This document shows positions 25,201 to 36,359 of a stretch of DNA of 64,000 nt, piece after piece. Position 1 is the stretch's first letter. Each line of letters begins with the position of its first letter. Where the stretch lies: positions 310,001 through 374,000 of the forward strand of contig JAZGTN010000217.1 of NCBI GenBank assembly GCA_037783415.1, read 5' to 3'. Below the pieces are notes generated by a model, which did no database searches, was not told the origin of the DNA, and saw only the letters and a program-made list of their open reading frames with translations. Position numbers and translations under genes: made by a program. Source of the DNA: Leptasterias polaris. Lineage: Eukaryota; Echinodermata; Asteroidea; Forcipulatida; Asteriidae.

Positions 25201-28200
25201 ACGACTCAAACAACATCACTCTGGATCGATTCTCTCTGTTGGTGTTTGATGAGTGCCATCTCACTCAGGTCAGTCATCTTTGTCTTATTCCAAGTATATT
25301 GTTAGGGACTAGAATTTGAATATGAGAAACATTTCTGTCAGGAACGTTTCAGATTGTGTATTCGTACACTGGGATTATTCTTCCTGCATGGACATATTTT
25401 GCTTCGTTTTGGGGGCAATGTCACAAAAACGCGACCACCTTTTGAAGTGAAATTTTCACAGGTTAGTTTTATTGTGTACATCTACATCTATATAGGATTG
25501 ATACAATCGAACGGTTCCAAAAACCAAAGGTATACTTTTGCCTTTAACATTAAAATGGAGCTGTTTAGCATGTACATGTGCCATCGCTGCTGCCAATTTT
25601 AGCACAACTTGCTTCGCGAGGAAATCTTTCACGAGTATGGATGCAGACTCTGCGTGTGTGTGCAGCCCCTGGAATCCCAGGTACATGGAACCAGCGCACC
25701 TGTGTGACCCAATTTCAACTCAAGCACCATAAGGCGCCCTCACTGGACGAAACCAACACAATATATGTAGGCTGTAATAGGAAAGAACTTTGACCTATGT
25801 GATAGCAAAAAAAGGGGACCGATGAAGGTGAAAAATAACAGATTTGTTAATTTGAAAAAATTTTGTTTCGGGGGTTTGAAATTGTGTAGGGCAAAAACCA
25901 AAAAGAGCAACCCTTTGATTCCAATTAGAGGGAAAAGAGCTCAACAATGTAATCAAAGCATGTCTAGTTAAAGTTTTGTTGCAAATTTTATCTTATCCTT
26001 TTTAGAAAGACCATGCTTACAACGCTGTCATGGCACGCTACCTTGATGAGAAACAGAGTGGAAATGCCAACTTACCACAGGTAAGTTAAGAGACTGATTG
26101 CATACTAAAAGTATGTATAACCGACTGCTCTTTTGTTTTTCTTTACTGGAAACAAAAAATTAAAACTTTTATCAAGATTGGGAGAGAGCAAACCATAACA
26201 AGCAATTCACAGAGGTCACAGAGGTCACAAGGCAGGGAAAGAAGCCAAGCTAATCCTAATACATTACCAGTATCATCTTCATATGTAAATCTTTTTATCT
26301 TACAGATAATTGGAATGACGGCCAGTCTAGGGACCGGAAAGGCAGCACTTCAGGAACAAGCAGATCGGCATACCATTCAGATATGTGCCAACATGGATGC
26401 CCAAAGCATCTCCATGGTAATCAGACACACAGAGGAGCTGAAAAACCGTGTGAATATTCCCAAAGAGGGTAAAGACCTAATTTCTTCTCAGGGACGCATG
26501 GGAAACTCACTCAAACACACTGTGGAAAATTACAGTTTGTTTGTTACAATTAACGTATAAGATCAGTGGTTATTTGGGGGGAAATTTGATTAATTTCACC
26601 CTGAAAGCTCATCGATTATTCAATTCATACCAGTACCAATCCTCTTGAGAAATATTTCAATCTGAAATGCTGTCAAAGTTGAAAAAATAGCATCCAAATC
26701 CCAGGGCAATTTTTGCTTATTTTGATTGCAATCAAAACACAGAGTTAAAGCTTTACAGGCTTTCTGGGTTTGGGTTTATTGAGAACTATAAATTGGAAAC
26801 ATGGACATAACTTTCCTCATAAAAAAAAACCCCAAAACAACTTAAACTCAGTGTATTGTTCCATAAATAGTGTCTGTTAAATCTAGTCCTTGAACAGGAG
26901 AACATAATCACAATAGACCCCTTGCTTAGGTTGCCATAGCTGAGGTCAAACAATTGAGACTTATCATGTATAACTCTCAGCCATCGATAGGTTGTCCTTT
27001 GACCTTAGTGATGATTGAGCTTGTGAAGGTAATTGTAACCTTTTAACTTGTTACATGGTAGTTATTCAATGCAAGTTTGAACGCGCTAAATAACAACAGT
27101 TCCTTTGCTTGACCTTATAGGTGTTTATTCTTCTTCACTAGTCCAGTGTCAGCGGTTTACTGTAACAACAACAATGATAGGTCTTAACAATAATCTCAAA
27201 CATTACAACTTGAATTGAGCCAAATCCTAATGCCATGTTTTTTGACTATTATCATATTTTAGCTGAGGCAAGAGACTATTTTAAATCAGCATTAATTAAC
27301 TGTTAGATTATAATAAAAGAAGTGCAAGTGACCAGTATGAACAACCTTTACAACCCAAGGCAACATAAATCTTCCTGTGTACAGCATTATTGTGAGAAAG
27401 AAATGCACATTTTATAACCCTTGCATACTATACATATTTATATTAACGTGAACCATGCTGTTTACCCAAGAAACCATGTGATTGAATTTACAATAAAAAA
27501 CCCTCTATAAATCTTATATATCCCAGAAGCCAAAACTTCACTAATCTATGCTTTGAATAGGAATGTATTATATGTACTAATTTACTCACCAACTGTTGCA
27601 TTCTTAGGAGTGAATTTCCCTTTATTTTCTGATTGGTTTGTCCGAAAGTTTTGTCTTTTTTTTCTATCTACATGTAGTCTCAAAAAATGCAATGGATGAA
27701 CAAATGAGGGCGCTATAACGCAAATACGCCGCAACAGTAATAATAATAACTAGTTTTTACATAGGGGCGTTTCTACAAGCGTTTCAAATCAGTTATCATT
27801 ATTTATTTCCAGACAGGCTTTTGAAGTTTTTGAATTATGGGAACCATTTATGTAATGCCTTGCAAGGGTTTACAAGGTGTAGCCCAAAAACTGGGGCAAA
27901 CCCCTTCTCTTAGTGATAAGTGTAACTGGGTTCTTTTATGTGCCTTGCTAATTAATACACAGGACCAATGTCTTTATGCCCCATCTGAAGGACGAAGTAA
28001 TAATGTTGTGTTTTTTTAGTTTTTTTATGAGAGATCGCCGAACATCACCAGGCCACGGACGGCCACTTGCAACAAATCAAAGTGTCTTGCTTTTAAAAGA
28101 ACAAAAGTGTCAAGCTCAGGACTTGAACCCACACTCTGCTGACAGAAACACCAGAGCTTGAGTTCAGTGCGCTTTACAGCTCAGCCATGACACGCCACAG

Positions 28201-31200
28201 TGTAAGGCCGGGTCTATTGCTTTGTCTTGCAGATCTGATTTTAGAGCCTAGTGCCCCTTTCGTTGAGCACTCTTTCACACAAAATAATAATGACAGTTCG
28301 TTCATTTATTTTAAGTGGAACCGATTGAGGTGAAATGCAGGCAAGTGAACCCTTTTGCTGACAAAATCAAGGAGATTATGGAAAAAGTAGAAGCGCTGCT
28401 ACTGGAATCTTCAAGTAAGTAAAGAGTTTGTACATGGGCGTATGGGGGGAAATTTAGTTAAGTTAAGGAGGCAGAGAGTGGTTGATTTCCCCCAAGTACC
28501 AATTTCTAATACTGATTTAAAAGTGCTTTTTGCTTTTTCTGTCCCTGTTGTTTTGGGAGGGCAGTTTCCCGCCCCCCACCCCCCCGGATCGCATGCCTAT
28601 GGTGGGGGAGTCCGCCATACAGGCCAGTCGATGATTCATTGCTGGGCAAAATATATGTGTGAAGGATTTGTGGACCTAACTTCAATTAATTACATTTTTG
28701 TAGAAGCTTTTAAATCAGGAAATCACAAGTTCAAAATGACGCACTCATTATAAACATGGAAAATAACTACTAACTAAGTTTACAAAAACAGATTTTCTTG
28801 CATTATGGGTGCTTCGCAGCTATTTTTTAGGGGGTCCATGATGTGGTTTTACCATGTATTTTCAGCTAACTGCACTAGCTAGGTAGTATAGTTAGTGCAT
28901 GTGTTTGTTGAAAGAGCAAACCAGAAACGTCAGTTGGTTAAAAGAGGTAGTTATCCTTTTTTTTTTTTGACAGGTCCTTCCATTCGTCGGCACATGAGAA
29001 ATGAGAAAATTCCAACTGAGAAAGGGGGCCAGGCCTACCGTCAATGGTGCGACAGAATGAAGAGAAATGCGCAAAAAATCATCACGCAAGATACTGATTA
29101 TCGCATTCTCCAAGCATGTATCAGGCATCTGATGGTAAATAACAGATATTAAATATTGATAACATCTAAGAAGGAGAAGTTTCTCATTGGGTAAACATGG
29201 GTGGCTATAGTGCGTATTAAAAGGGCTTGCTTCTCACCACTGTGGCCCTGGTTCAACAGCCGATTTTACGAAACTTTACACAACTGCATAAAGTCATTTG
29301 CGCAACATTTATTGCGTAAACTGTGCACCACTAATACAAGAAATCTTGCGTATGTGAACTTACGCAGTTGCGTAAAGTGTCTTGAAACCGGCTGCAGTTT
29401 CTGGTGAGGGCCATATTGTGAGTAGAGTTGTGTGTTGGCATTTTCTTTTTCTGGGCCCTCCGGTTTCGCTCCCTCCGGAAAATTGAAATGTTTTTAAAAT
29501 TTGTTTTCGTTGTATGGATCAATGTGGCTTGCAGCGAAAAACTTAAAAAGGCCTTTACATGCCTGCGTCTCGACCAGTTTGTTGCCTCATCCTTTGCATT
29601 TCACAGCTTCTCAGCTAGGACAGTGGGAGTTAGGATGATTAGCGTCCCAAATTGTTATCATTATTATCATCAATTTGCTATCATGTTTGTTTTTATATAG
29701 CTGCAATATGCATATTTTTGATCTCAAATATATTGTCCTCTATTCTTCAGGGATATAACTCGGCCCTGCTAATAAATAAACAAGTGCGGACTAAAGACGC
29801 CTGTAAGTACATCGATGAAATGATTGACAGGATGAAAGACCGGTTTGGCAGTTTTGTTGACAATGACTTTAAACTCATGCAGATCTTTAATAGTAAGTTA
29901 CCTGAACCTTTAAAGACTAGCAGATTGGTCAGTTTCCATTGTGGTTTATTATTCGATATCTGATAAAAAGAGTCGCATCCCCTTAAGGTGATCCCCTGGC
30001 TGCCGCTTCCCAGGTTGTATCGTGCTTGGGTGTGATCCCTGGCCACATCCCTCACCAAAGTGAAGGCCTTCACTAAGCAGTCATAAGTAGTCGAATAAGC
30101 AGTCATTATAGGCAGTTTAACAAGTATTTTTTAAGTAGTCAATTTTTTGTCTTCATGCGTTTCATATAGGGCTGCGAATTCGAAGGCTTAATAGAGCTTC
30201 AAAGCCTATAGTCATTCACTAAGCCTTCCCACAGACGAAAAAATGCAAATGAGCTAAGCCTTCATTTTACGCTAAGCAGTCGTAGAGGCTGCTTGAAGCT
30301 CTATATTTAAGCAGTTGACTACTTCTATGAAGGCTTAATATATAAGCAGTTAACTGTCTAAATGAAGCTCTATATGTTGCTTCTAGTGAAGGCTTAAGCA
30401 GTTGACTGTCTAAATGAAGCTCTGTTAATAAACCTGAGGGAGGGCCCAATTTCATGGCTCTGCTCAGTGCAATTATACTGTGCTTGCGATCACCTATATT
30501 CACTTACAGAGCAAGTGCCTAATTTCTGTGCAAGTGTATAAGCAAAGAATATAACAAGAAGTTTGCAAAATATAACAAAATCCCCTGTGAAAAACAGGCA
30601 TACAATTCCCTGCTTCCGTAGCGTTGATTCTTTGCCTCCATTTTCAGATACTTGATTGAAGACAATGATACTGTCAAATAACTGTCGAAGTTGAAATTAC
30701 ATCTTGCAGGCTAAATAACTTCACACAATATCCCGTTGTACTTGATAAAAGGGAGCACATCTTCTTCAACCTTCCTTTGAGCAATTAGTGTGTTTGAGCT
30801 TGACTTGAAGTAGTGCAGAGTCATCAGACGAGCCACCATCAATCATATAAAACTGTTGCATCTGTCTGATGAAAATGATTGTCTGTCCATTTGAGAATTC
30901 AGGCACACACCATTAAAGCTTGTACCTGATCCATGTTAATGTTACAACTACATTTCACATTGTTGAGAAACAATCCATGACATCTCCAATCAACAAAGGA
31001 AAATAATCTCCATGCTCCAATACGTTGACAAAAACAAAGTGATGTTGATACACAGACTATTACAAGTCATACATAGTGTATAGGGCCTATAAAACAGAAA
31101 ACAGCTTACCAATTGTTATATCCTTGCTCATTCTCTTCAAATGTCCATGGTTCTGTCATGTCCATGTTTCTTTAATGTCTTGTTTAATTTCCACTGAGTA

Positions 31201-34200
31201 TAGACTATAACTTCCATTGCTTGCAAGTGTTTTTTACTTACTTAAATTGTGGTAAAAAGCATAAACACCAACACCTTCAACACAAGCAGTGCTTCCAGTA
31301 GCCATTGAACTTTCAATATGAGTGTCAGTTAGAATTCAAACCTACCACCCAGGAAGGGTCAATGGACAGTGTCAAGTTACACTTCTTGAGCCTGATGTAC
31401 TTAAGCCTTCATGTACAGGAAACTATCTTTGCATGCCTCCTAAGCCTTCATGTCTGCAAACTCTTTAGAATTAGCCTTCGACTGCTTACATGAAAAAGTT
31501 GTGGATTTCTTGACTGCTTAATTCCAACAAAAACTCATGACTGCCTATGAAATGCCTTTGTCTTCGAATGACTACTTTTGGACTGCTTATTTTAAGCAGT
31601 CTGTGTCACCAACTGCTTACAGACTGCTTAATAATTCCAATGGACTGCCTAGTTAAGCAGTCAAAGCAGTAGACTGCTTACAGACTGCTTAAAGACTGCT
31701 TAATAAACACTCAGGCTGGTTTTCTATGGTAAGGGATGGCTATTGACAAAGATATTGACAAAAGAGGGAGACCGCCAACATAGGGCTAGATAGCTCAGTT
31801 GGTAGAGCGCCGGCACTCTAATCCGGAGGTCGTTGTTTCAAGTCCCGCTCTAGTCAAAGTTTTTCTTTGTTCAACCCAAAATCAATTTTATGTATACAAT
31901 CATGTGTTGTGCTCTTGCTTAGATTGACCCCTTGCATAAGACGTCACAAGCCCCAAAACAGCGCCCTCCCTGAGGTCAGTGACCCACAAGTTCAGAACTA
32001 ATAATAATAGTAACAGTGGCTTCTTACACGGTGCTCAACTGCGTCCCTTAATGACGATCATGGCGCTCCAACATTGTTACCCCTGGTCACTGGGCCATTC
32101 ATTTCATTCCTGAAACCATCTCAGCTCCCTTTGGAGTATACAGCCTGTGCTGTCAAATATGTAGCACAAGCTACAGCAATCACAGGAACCATCTCTGCGA
32201 TCACAGGTACCCATTTATCCCTGAGTGAAGAGAATCAATTATAGTTAATACCATTAACTCAATGTTCAGGGACATAAGCGTCATGACCGAGATTCAAACC
32301 CACACCCTGATGACTTAACCACCAGAGCTTGAGTCTGATGCACTAAACCACTCAGCCGAGACCGCCATACTCTGTGGGTGGGGCAGAATTCATTAGTAGA
32401 TGAAATTGAGCCATGGTAGAAGGTGAACCTGCTTGTTCTTTTTTAGTGGAAATTAATTCATTTACTGGTCTCTAAATCTCAAGGTGAGCAGAGGGCCTTG
32501 GAGAGAATCAAAGATAAATCCGACAATGAGAATCCACTCCTGGAGAAACTCAGTGAGATCATCCTGGAAGAATATCGAATCCGTCCTCAGTCTAGGGCCA
32601 TCCTGTTTGTCAAGACCATTGATACTACTCAAGCTCTTCAAGACTGGATTCAGGATTCACCAGAATTAGCATTCCTGAATCCGGGAAGGATTGCTGGGTC
32701 AAGAGGTTAGTGTGAAGGTCACATGATTGGTTTTATCTTCTTGGCAAAGTCAGGCATGACGTTCTTCCTACTCTAATCCGATTTCCATTTGATTAAATAG
32801 CCTGAAAAAAGGTTTTCAAAAGCTTATATCTTTAACATATTTAGGTCAGCCCTTGTACTTAATAAGTTGCTCCTGCCTTTTTCAAAGGGCCAAATATTAT
32901 GCCTGAAAAGTGGAAAAGTATTTTTGTTTGTTAATCCTTCGACTAAAACAACAAATTTACCCGAGCAATGAAGTCTTTCTAAAGTTCTTAAATGTTTCCC
33001 TGCGAGAAAGTAACTCATGCTGGTTTGAAAAGACAACAAAATCTGTATGCAACACTATAGCAAATATTTAAAAAACTTTAATCTTTGAATATTTTCAGAT
33101 ATGAACTCCAACCAACAGAACAAAGTGATTGAGGACTTCCGCAATGGTGAACATCACATGCTGGTAGCAACTAACCTGCTTGAGCAGGGTACCGACGTAC
33201 CAGCTTGTAATCTTGTCATACGGCTGGACTATGTGCCAAGTGACTTTGGGCACGTCCAGATAAAGGGTGGGTTTTACATTTATGATAACAAGGTGCTTGG
33301 TAGGGCATATCTTTATCCATGTAAACAAGGATTAGAAAGTAAAATATATATTTTTTAAAATAAAAGCACCAGCTTGTTTTCAACACTTCTAATAAACGGC
33401 TCTACTCTCAGTGTTTCATTAATCAAACATGGCACTTTGATGTATCTACGGAGTCTGAAAGTGTGTTTAAGACAGGTATGTTAAGTTGTTGATTTTAACA
33501 TAAGATCCATTTATATAGCACCTTGTGATGGTTTACAAGGTGATGCCAGAAACATCAGGGCAAACCCCTTCCCCTTCTCATGGCAATAATTATTTACTTC
33601 TGGCTCTTTTGCATGCTTTACCATGGAGGATTCCTACCTCCATGGCTTTACGCAACAAATGTGAAGAACAGGACTCGAACCCACACCTGATCAGAAATAC
33701 CAGGTTGGACTCCTCCTTTGCAAACACTGCAGTGCAATGGAGACTTGCATCCTACCAGGGCTAGAGTCCGACACACCGGATTGCGCAGCCATGACTCGGA
33801 TTAATTTGTGGACAATTTTTTCTTGTGTTATATTTGGTACATTTCTTTACTCTATGAATTTTCCCCTCCCACATTTATATGCTTATACGTTTTGTATTAA
33901 AGACCAGTAAATATCAGAAACATCCCGATGAAACAGTAGGTCATGTCTTTCGTTTTCTGCCTTTGAAAAGGCAGAGGCTGGATGTCACTCTCTAGCCAAG
34001 ATTAATCTTTAACTGTGTATCAATCTTAATTGCTAAGCAAAGTGTGATGTCACAATACAAATCACTATGGTGAATCTTGGTGCTTTGTGGATCCAGCTCA
34101 GGATATACAGCACGCCTGTGGGATTTTCAAAATGAACGGCCATCCCATATTGTAAAAGAAATTGTGAAGATAATGATGAGTTTCCTTTTGTTGAATAAGT

Positions 34201-34880
34201 TAGAATTTTGTCCACGATGTCTCGCAGGTCGCACTCGAGCTAAGGATGGCAGAAGTTACCTCATCTCTCTGATTGACTCCAACGCCGCCGATCGCAACGA
34301 GGCCAACCGTCAGCGCGAGTCCATGATGACAGAAGCAGCTCTTAACCTCAAAGCTCAACCGGAGGCAGCGTTCCGAGAGCTGATGAGATCCCAACAGGAA
34401 AGAGACCAGTTCAATCGAGAAGTGAGGCAACAACAGAAGAGAGATATTGTTGATAGTAACGCAGGAGAGCTCTTCAGTTTCCGCTGTGGGATGTGCGGCA
34501 AACACGCCTTCCTTTCTCGCGAGATTGGAGTGTACAGGGGATCACTGTACGTTGTCTTGGCTCCCGACTTCTCTCAGCAGGTGAGAATGAAACCTCACCC
34601 GAAACCCAAGAAACTCGGCCAAGACTCCACGATCATTGGGAAGATCTACTGCGAGAAGTGTGAACATGATTGGGGTTCATTGGCACGTGTCAAAGATTCT
34701 TACTATCCATCCATACGGATCGCTCAATTCAGCCTGGTGAATCTAGTTAGTGCTGATCAAGCGCACACTTACAGGAAGTGGAAAAATGCCCCTTTTGAAG
34801 TCGAAAAACTTGACAATCTTCCGCCAGAAACCGTTGCCAAGGTGCCAGTTGACCTTCTGAAAAAACTGAAGAAGTTGTGA
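18000..34880 (+). CDS. RIG-I-like receptor (CARD-CARD-DExD/H helicase-RD), 18 coding exons
   Basis: RIG-I-like receptors bind viral double-stranded RNA in the cytosol through the helicase and C-terminal domain, then signal by CARD contacts with a mitochondrial adaptor. Exons: 18000-18141, 18314-18448, 18883-19218, 20217-20330, 21164-21254, 22336-22505, 22644-22730, 23458-23589, 24289-24497, 25032-25268, 26006-26080, 26306-26468, 28316-28414, 28974-29134, 29751-29892, 32484-32705, 33099-33266, 34228-34880. Every junction is GT...AG and every phase agrees. The total is 3336 nt, or 1111 residues (human MDA5 is 1025). The start has a favourable context (A at -3, G at +4) and an upstream in-frame stop. 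Architecture: CARDs at about 15-204, linker 205-402, helicase 403-910, regulatory domain about 960-1111. Whether it is closer to MDA5 or RIG-I needs a tree. The linker is unusually long. Confidence 0.93.
18605..18740 (+). mobile_element. tRNA-derived SINE, family 1
   Basis: It contains box A-like TAGCTCAGTTGG-type and box B GGTTCAAATCC sequence, flanked by GACTGGCACCCCCC and CTTTGTTCAACCC. It lies in receptor intron 2. It is not a tRNA gene because the anticodon stem is imperfect and position 33 is not T. Confidence 0.85.
19219..19284 (+). other. Possible alternative end giving a CARD-only isoform
   Basis: If the exon 3 donor is not used, the frame stays open for 20 more codons to TAA at 19278-19280, which overlaps an AATAAA at 19279-19284. 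An intronically polyadenylated message would encode just the two CARDs. No expression evidence is available here. Confidence 0.3.
20217..23589 (+). CDS. Receptor exons 4-8: long interdomain linker
   Basis: The five exons encode about 198 residues between CARD2 and the helicase, far more than in human RIG-I and about twice MDA5. Exon 4 (20217-20330) is Lys/Ser/Asp-rich (SLESLTLDGDLMEDE). Exon 5 (21164-21254) contains MEESEGSLRCGFKKP. Its odd phase (1 to 2) is needed to connect exons 4 and 6, which supports it. Exon 6 (22336-22505) is Arg/Ser-rich (RTNQRSRSSSIKRSHSKQRK, later KRKRSQSRERP), like a nuclear-localisation or SR-type stretch. Exon 7 (22644-22730) carries the RHIM-like motif. Exon 8 (23458-23589) is acidic (MPLEDDIQDDYMAIGD). 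No folded domain is recognisable other than the motif in exon 7. Confidence 0.8.
20835..20985 (-). mobile_element. tRNA-Leu-derived SINE fragment
   Basis: On the minus strand it shows the GTGGTCAAG head, an anticodon-region remnant and TTCGAATCCAGGTCATGAC, followed by the CACTTGTGTCCTTGAGCAA stretch common to this family. It lies in receptor intron 4. Confidence 0.7.
21255..21770. repeat. Dispersed repeat matching 25320-25530 and 36670-36960 in inverse
   Basis: CTGTGGTTTTTGGAACCTTT, CAATAAAACTAACCTGT and GTAGCGTTTTTGAG are reverse complements of blocks near 25505, 25455 and 25430. CTTACTTGGTTAGA near 36748 matches the complement of 21737-21750. It fills receptor intron 5 and looks like a decayed MITE family. 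Confidence 0.65.
22644..22730 (+). CDS. Receptor exon 7: RHIM-like motif
   Basis: The 29 codons encode VVYNITNISMIGDNNQIT (residues about 331-348) and a short polar tail. RHIM motifs in RIPK1, RIPK3, TRIF and ZBP1 have a core of I/V-Q-I/V-G followed by a polar, Asn-rich turn and a second hydrophobic strand, and build signalling amyloids. Here I-S-M-I-G-D-N-N-Q-I fits the hydrophobic-x-hydrophobic-G-D-N-N pattern and the preceding Y-N is also RHIM-like. The usual Gln is Met, and there is one extra residue before the Gly. The phase joins both neighbours exactly (GAA G|GT and A|AA), so the exon is real coding sequence. The RHIM reading is inference. Confidence 0.5.
23185..23345 (+). mobile_element. 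Degenerate SINE, family 1
   Basis: GATATTGACAAATTAGGGAG, GCCAACATAAGGGCTA and TAGATAGCTCATTTGGTAG are recognisable. The box B side is eroded. It lies in receptor intron 7. Confidence 0.75.
24289..33266 (+). CDS. Receptor exons 9-17: DExD/H helicase core
   Basis: Exon 9 has the Q-like motif LYKYQMELAEDA and Walker A motif I APTGSGKT (Lys about 441). Exon 10 has motif II DECH (residues 545-548), which binds Mg-ATP; DECH is the RLR/Dicer form. Exon 11 is short (KDHAYNAVMARYLDE). Exon 12 has motif III GMTAS. Exons 13-15 encode the helical insertion domain Hel2i between the two RecA folds (IRRHMRNEK, RQWCDRMKRNAQK, YIDEMIDRMKDRFG). Exon 16 starts the second RecA fold (NENPLLEKLSEIILEEY, RAILFVKT). 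Exon 17 has motif V region VATNLLEQGTDVPACN. Motif VI is split across the last junction, QIK|GRTR. All catalytic residues I can name are present, so ATPase activity is expected. Confidence 0.92.
25320..25530. repeat. Dispersed repeat copy in receptor intron 10
   Basis: TGAGAAACATTTCTGTCAGG and AGGTTAGTTTTATTGTGTAC pair with complements in 21370-21620. It contains no coding sequence. Confidence 0.65.
26469..27830. other. Receptor intron 12, left part, no feature seen
   Basis: The intron is AT-rich. I see no exon-like, RNA-like or repeat structure that I can name in this stretch. Confidence 0.5.
27838..28205 (-). mobile_element. tRNA-Leu-derived SINE, body type B
   Basis: The minus strand shows the tRNA-Leu-like head (CAAGCTCTGGTGTTTCTGTC, box B) on the right. 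Body B (AAGAGAAGGGGTTTGCCCC and the CCTTGTAAACC end) lies to the left. It is in receptor intron 12. Confidence 0.8.
29970..30070 (+). repeat. Fragment of the SINE family 1 leader
   Basis: GTCGCATCCCCTTAAGGTGA followed by GCTTCCCAGGTTGTATCGTG matches the 5' leader of family 1 copies at 45665-46190 and 62640-62745. Confidence 0.7.
30065..31715. mobile_element. ~1.65-kb element with clustered AAGCAGTC subterminal repeats
   Basis: The left 370 bp hold many AAGCAGTC/AAGCAGTT and GAAGGCTTA words. The right 330 bp hold the reverse words GACTGCTTA (about ten) and TAAGCCTTC. Opposite orientation of the same short words at the two ends is typical of hAT-type or similar DNA transposons, where transposase binds. 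The middle has no transposase ORF, so it would be a non-autonomous copy. Exact ends and target duplication are not resolved. It lies in receptor intron 15. Confidence 0.6.
31735..31890 (+). mobile_element. tRNA-derived SINE, family 1
   Basis: A good copy: GAGACCGCCAACATAGGGCT, TAGATAGCTCAGTTGGTAG, a box B variant GTTTCAAGTCC, then CTTTGTTCAACCCAAAATC. It lies in receptor intron 15. Confidence 0.88.
32000..32375 (-). mobile_element. tRNA-Leu-derived SINE, body type A
   Basis: The minus strand carries a GGTTTAGTGCATCAGACTCAA head with box B, then body A (GGTACCTGTGATCGCAGAG, CTCCAAAGGGAGCTGAGATG) and a microsatellite-like end. It lies directly upstream of receptor exon 16. Confidence 0.8.
33505..33805 (-). 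mobile_element. tRNA-Leu-derived SINE, body type B
   Basis: The right side has a GAGTCATGGCTGCGCAATCC-like head and GGGTTCGAGTCCTG. The left side ends in ACCTTGTAAACCATCACAAG. It lies in receptor intron 17. Confidence 0.75.
34228..34880 (+). CDS. Receptor exon 18: motif VI, pincer and RNA-binding regulatory domain
   Basis: The exon begins with GRTRAKDGRSYLI (motif VI arginines), then a long charged helix pair corresponding to the pincer that links the helicase to the C-terminal domain. The regulatory domain follows with zinc-ligand pairs FRCGMCGK (Cys 981 and 984) and IYCEKCEHDWG (Cys 1036 and 1039). It ends LLKKLKKL-stop (TGA at 34878-34880). In RLRs this domain caps RNA ends or coats duplex RNA. 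Human RIG-I, MDA5 and LGP2 all share the four-cysteine arrangement. Confidence 0.93.
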
Positions 34881-35620
34881 GGGAAATTCCTTCCTATTTA
34901 TTAGACTACAAACAGACCAAAAATTAACTTGTAGTACAGTCTCACAAGACCAAGATACGACAAATGAAATTTGTGGAAAATAGTGTGAGAGAGATATGAA
35001 GTAATAAACCACAAGGGAAACTGACTGGTGGGTACATTATATAAATCAAATTTGTGGTGAATAAATAAAATTTGAACTTTGGATAGTGCCAGTGTTCTAC
35101 CAACTGAGTTATCTAGCCATTCAGAAGTCATACAACCATTATTTAACCATGCATCACTGTCAGAATGCATAGGTTCATAAACTAGTAAAATTTTAATTAT
35201 CATGTATTGAAATCAAGCCACAACAATGGCATACTGATTATAACACTGCTAAATGTTTTCATTTTCAATTATTGTGTTTAAATGTGAGTGTGTGGTATTT
35301 TTTTTTCTTGTGGATTTCGTGGGATGGGTTGCCTCTAAGCTTCTTCATTTTATTTTGAGTTAAATCGAGAAACCAGTTCACTTTTTTTTACAATGAATAT
35401 TCGTTGTGGTCATAACTTGTGTTCATGACAGAGTTGGAGGCAGAATTATTAAGTTTTATTCTCTGGGCCCATTATCAAAGAGCTTATATTATGCTTGAGG
35501 TTACCAGCTCGAAAACCATTCCAAATGTACCATTTAAGAAAAACTAAATTATTGTACTTGGCTTTTACATATGTTATGCAAAGACTCAGGGTGTTGTAAG
35601 AATTTAAAGTGTCTGCCATG
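34881..35620 (+). other. Probable 3' UTR and downstream sequence of the receptor gene
   Basis: AATAAA-type signals occur at about 35003 and 35063-35069, both within or next to a SINE fragment (34998-35135, minus: CCACAAGGGAAACTGACTGG, then CTACCAACTGAGTTATCTAG). No further coding sequence is seen. Confidence 0.4.
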
Positions 35621-36355
35621 ACATGCCTTTGAATCATTAAAATGATGATTTCCTGTAAAAATACACACTAAGGTTTGGAGCCGGAAGTAGTGAAAACTTT
35701 GGCCGTGCAGCAGATGAGTGCCCATGCAAATTAACAATTTAATGACATGATTATTTAAGGATGATCTAGTTGCTTATAGTTTGTTGTTCCAGCGCTTTGT
35801 TTTAGATTAATTGACGAAGTTGTTCTTCATGGATACCATGTAGAGCAGTATTAGGCAATAAATGCTGACTATGAGGCTGTTTCTCTTGGGCTCCAAGGGA
35901 GACATACCCTGGTTAAAGACTAATAAGATATGTTCTGCTTCTTTTTAATAAATTTATCAAATAATAAGCCACAAGGGAAACTGACTGGGTAAATTTTAAA
36001 TGATTTTGGGTTGAACAAAGAAAAATTTACTAGAGCGGGATTTGAACCAACGACCTCCGGTTTAACGTGTCGGCGCTAGCCCTATGTTGGGGTCTCCCTA
36101 TTAACTGCCTTTGAATCATTAAAATTGCCATTTTCTTTAAAATTACTTAAGATATGCCAGCTTTGGAGCCGAAATTAGTGAAAACTTTAGCCGTGCAGCT
36201 GATGAGCACCCATGACATGATTATGTAAGGATGATCTTGTTGCTTATAGTTTGTTCCAGCACTTTGTTTTAGATTAATTGACGAAGTTGTTCTTCAGGGA
36301 TACCATGTAGAGCAGTATTAGGCAATAAATGCTGACTAGAGGCTGTTTCCCTTGG
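35615..36355 (+). repeat. Imperfect tandem duplication separated by a SINE
   Basis: TGCCTTTGAATCATTAAAAT, TTAGATTAATTGACGAAGTT and CCATGTAGAGCAGTATTAGG occur in both 35615-35890 and 36108-36355. A family 1 SINE on the minus strand (35958-36112) lies between the copies. No gene is seen. Confidence 0.85.
35958..36112 (-). mobile_element. tRNA-derived SINE, family 1
   Basis: It contains CCACAAGGGAAACTGACTGG, GGTTGAACAAAGAAAAAT and CGGGATTTGAACCAACGACC. The part holding the D-arm is deleted. Confidence 0.85.
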
Positions 36356-36359
36356 GCTT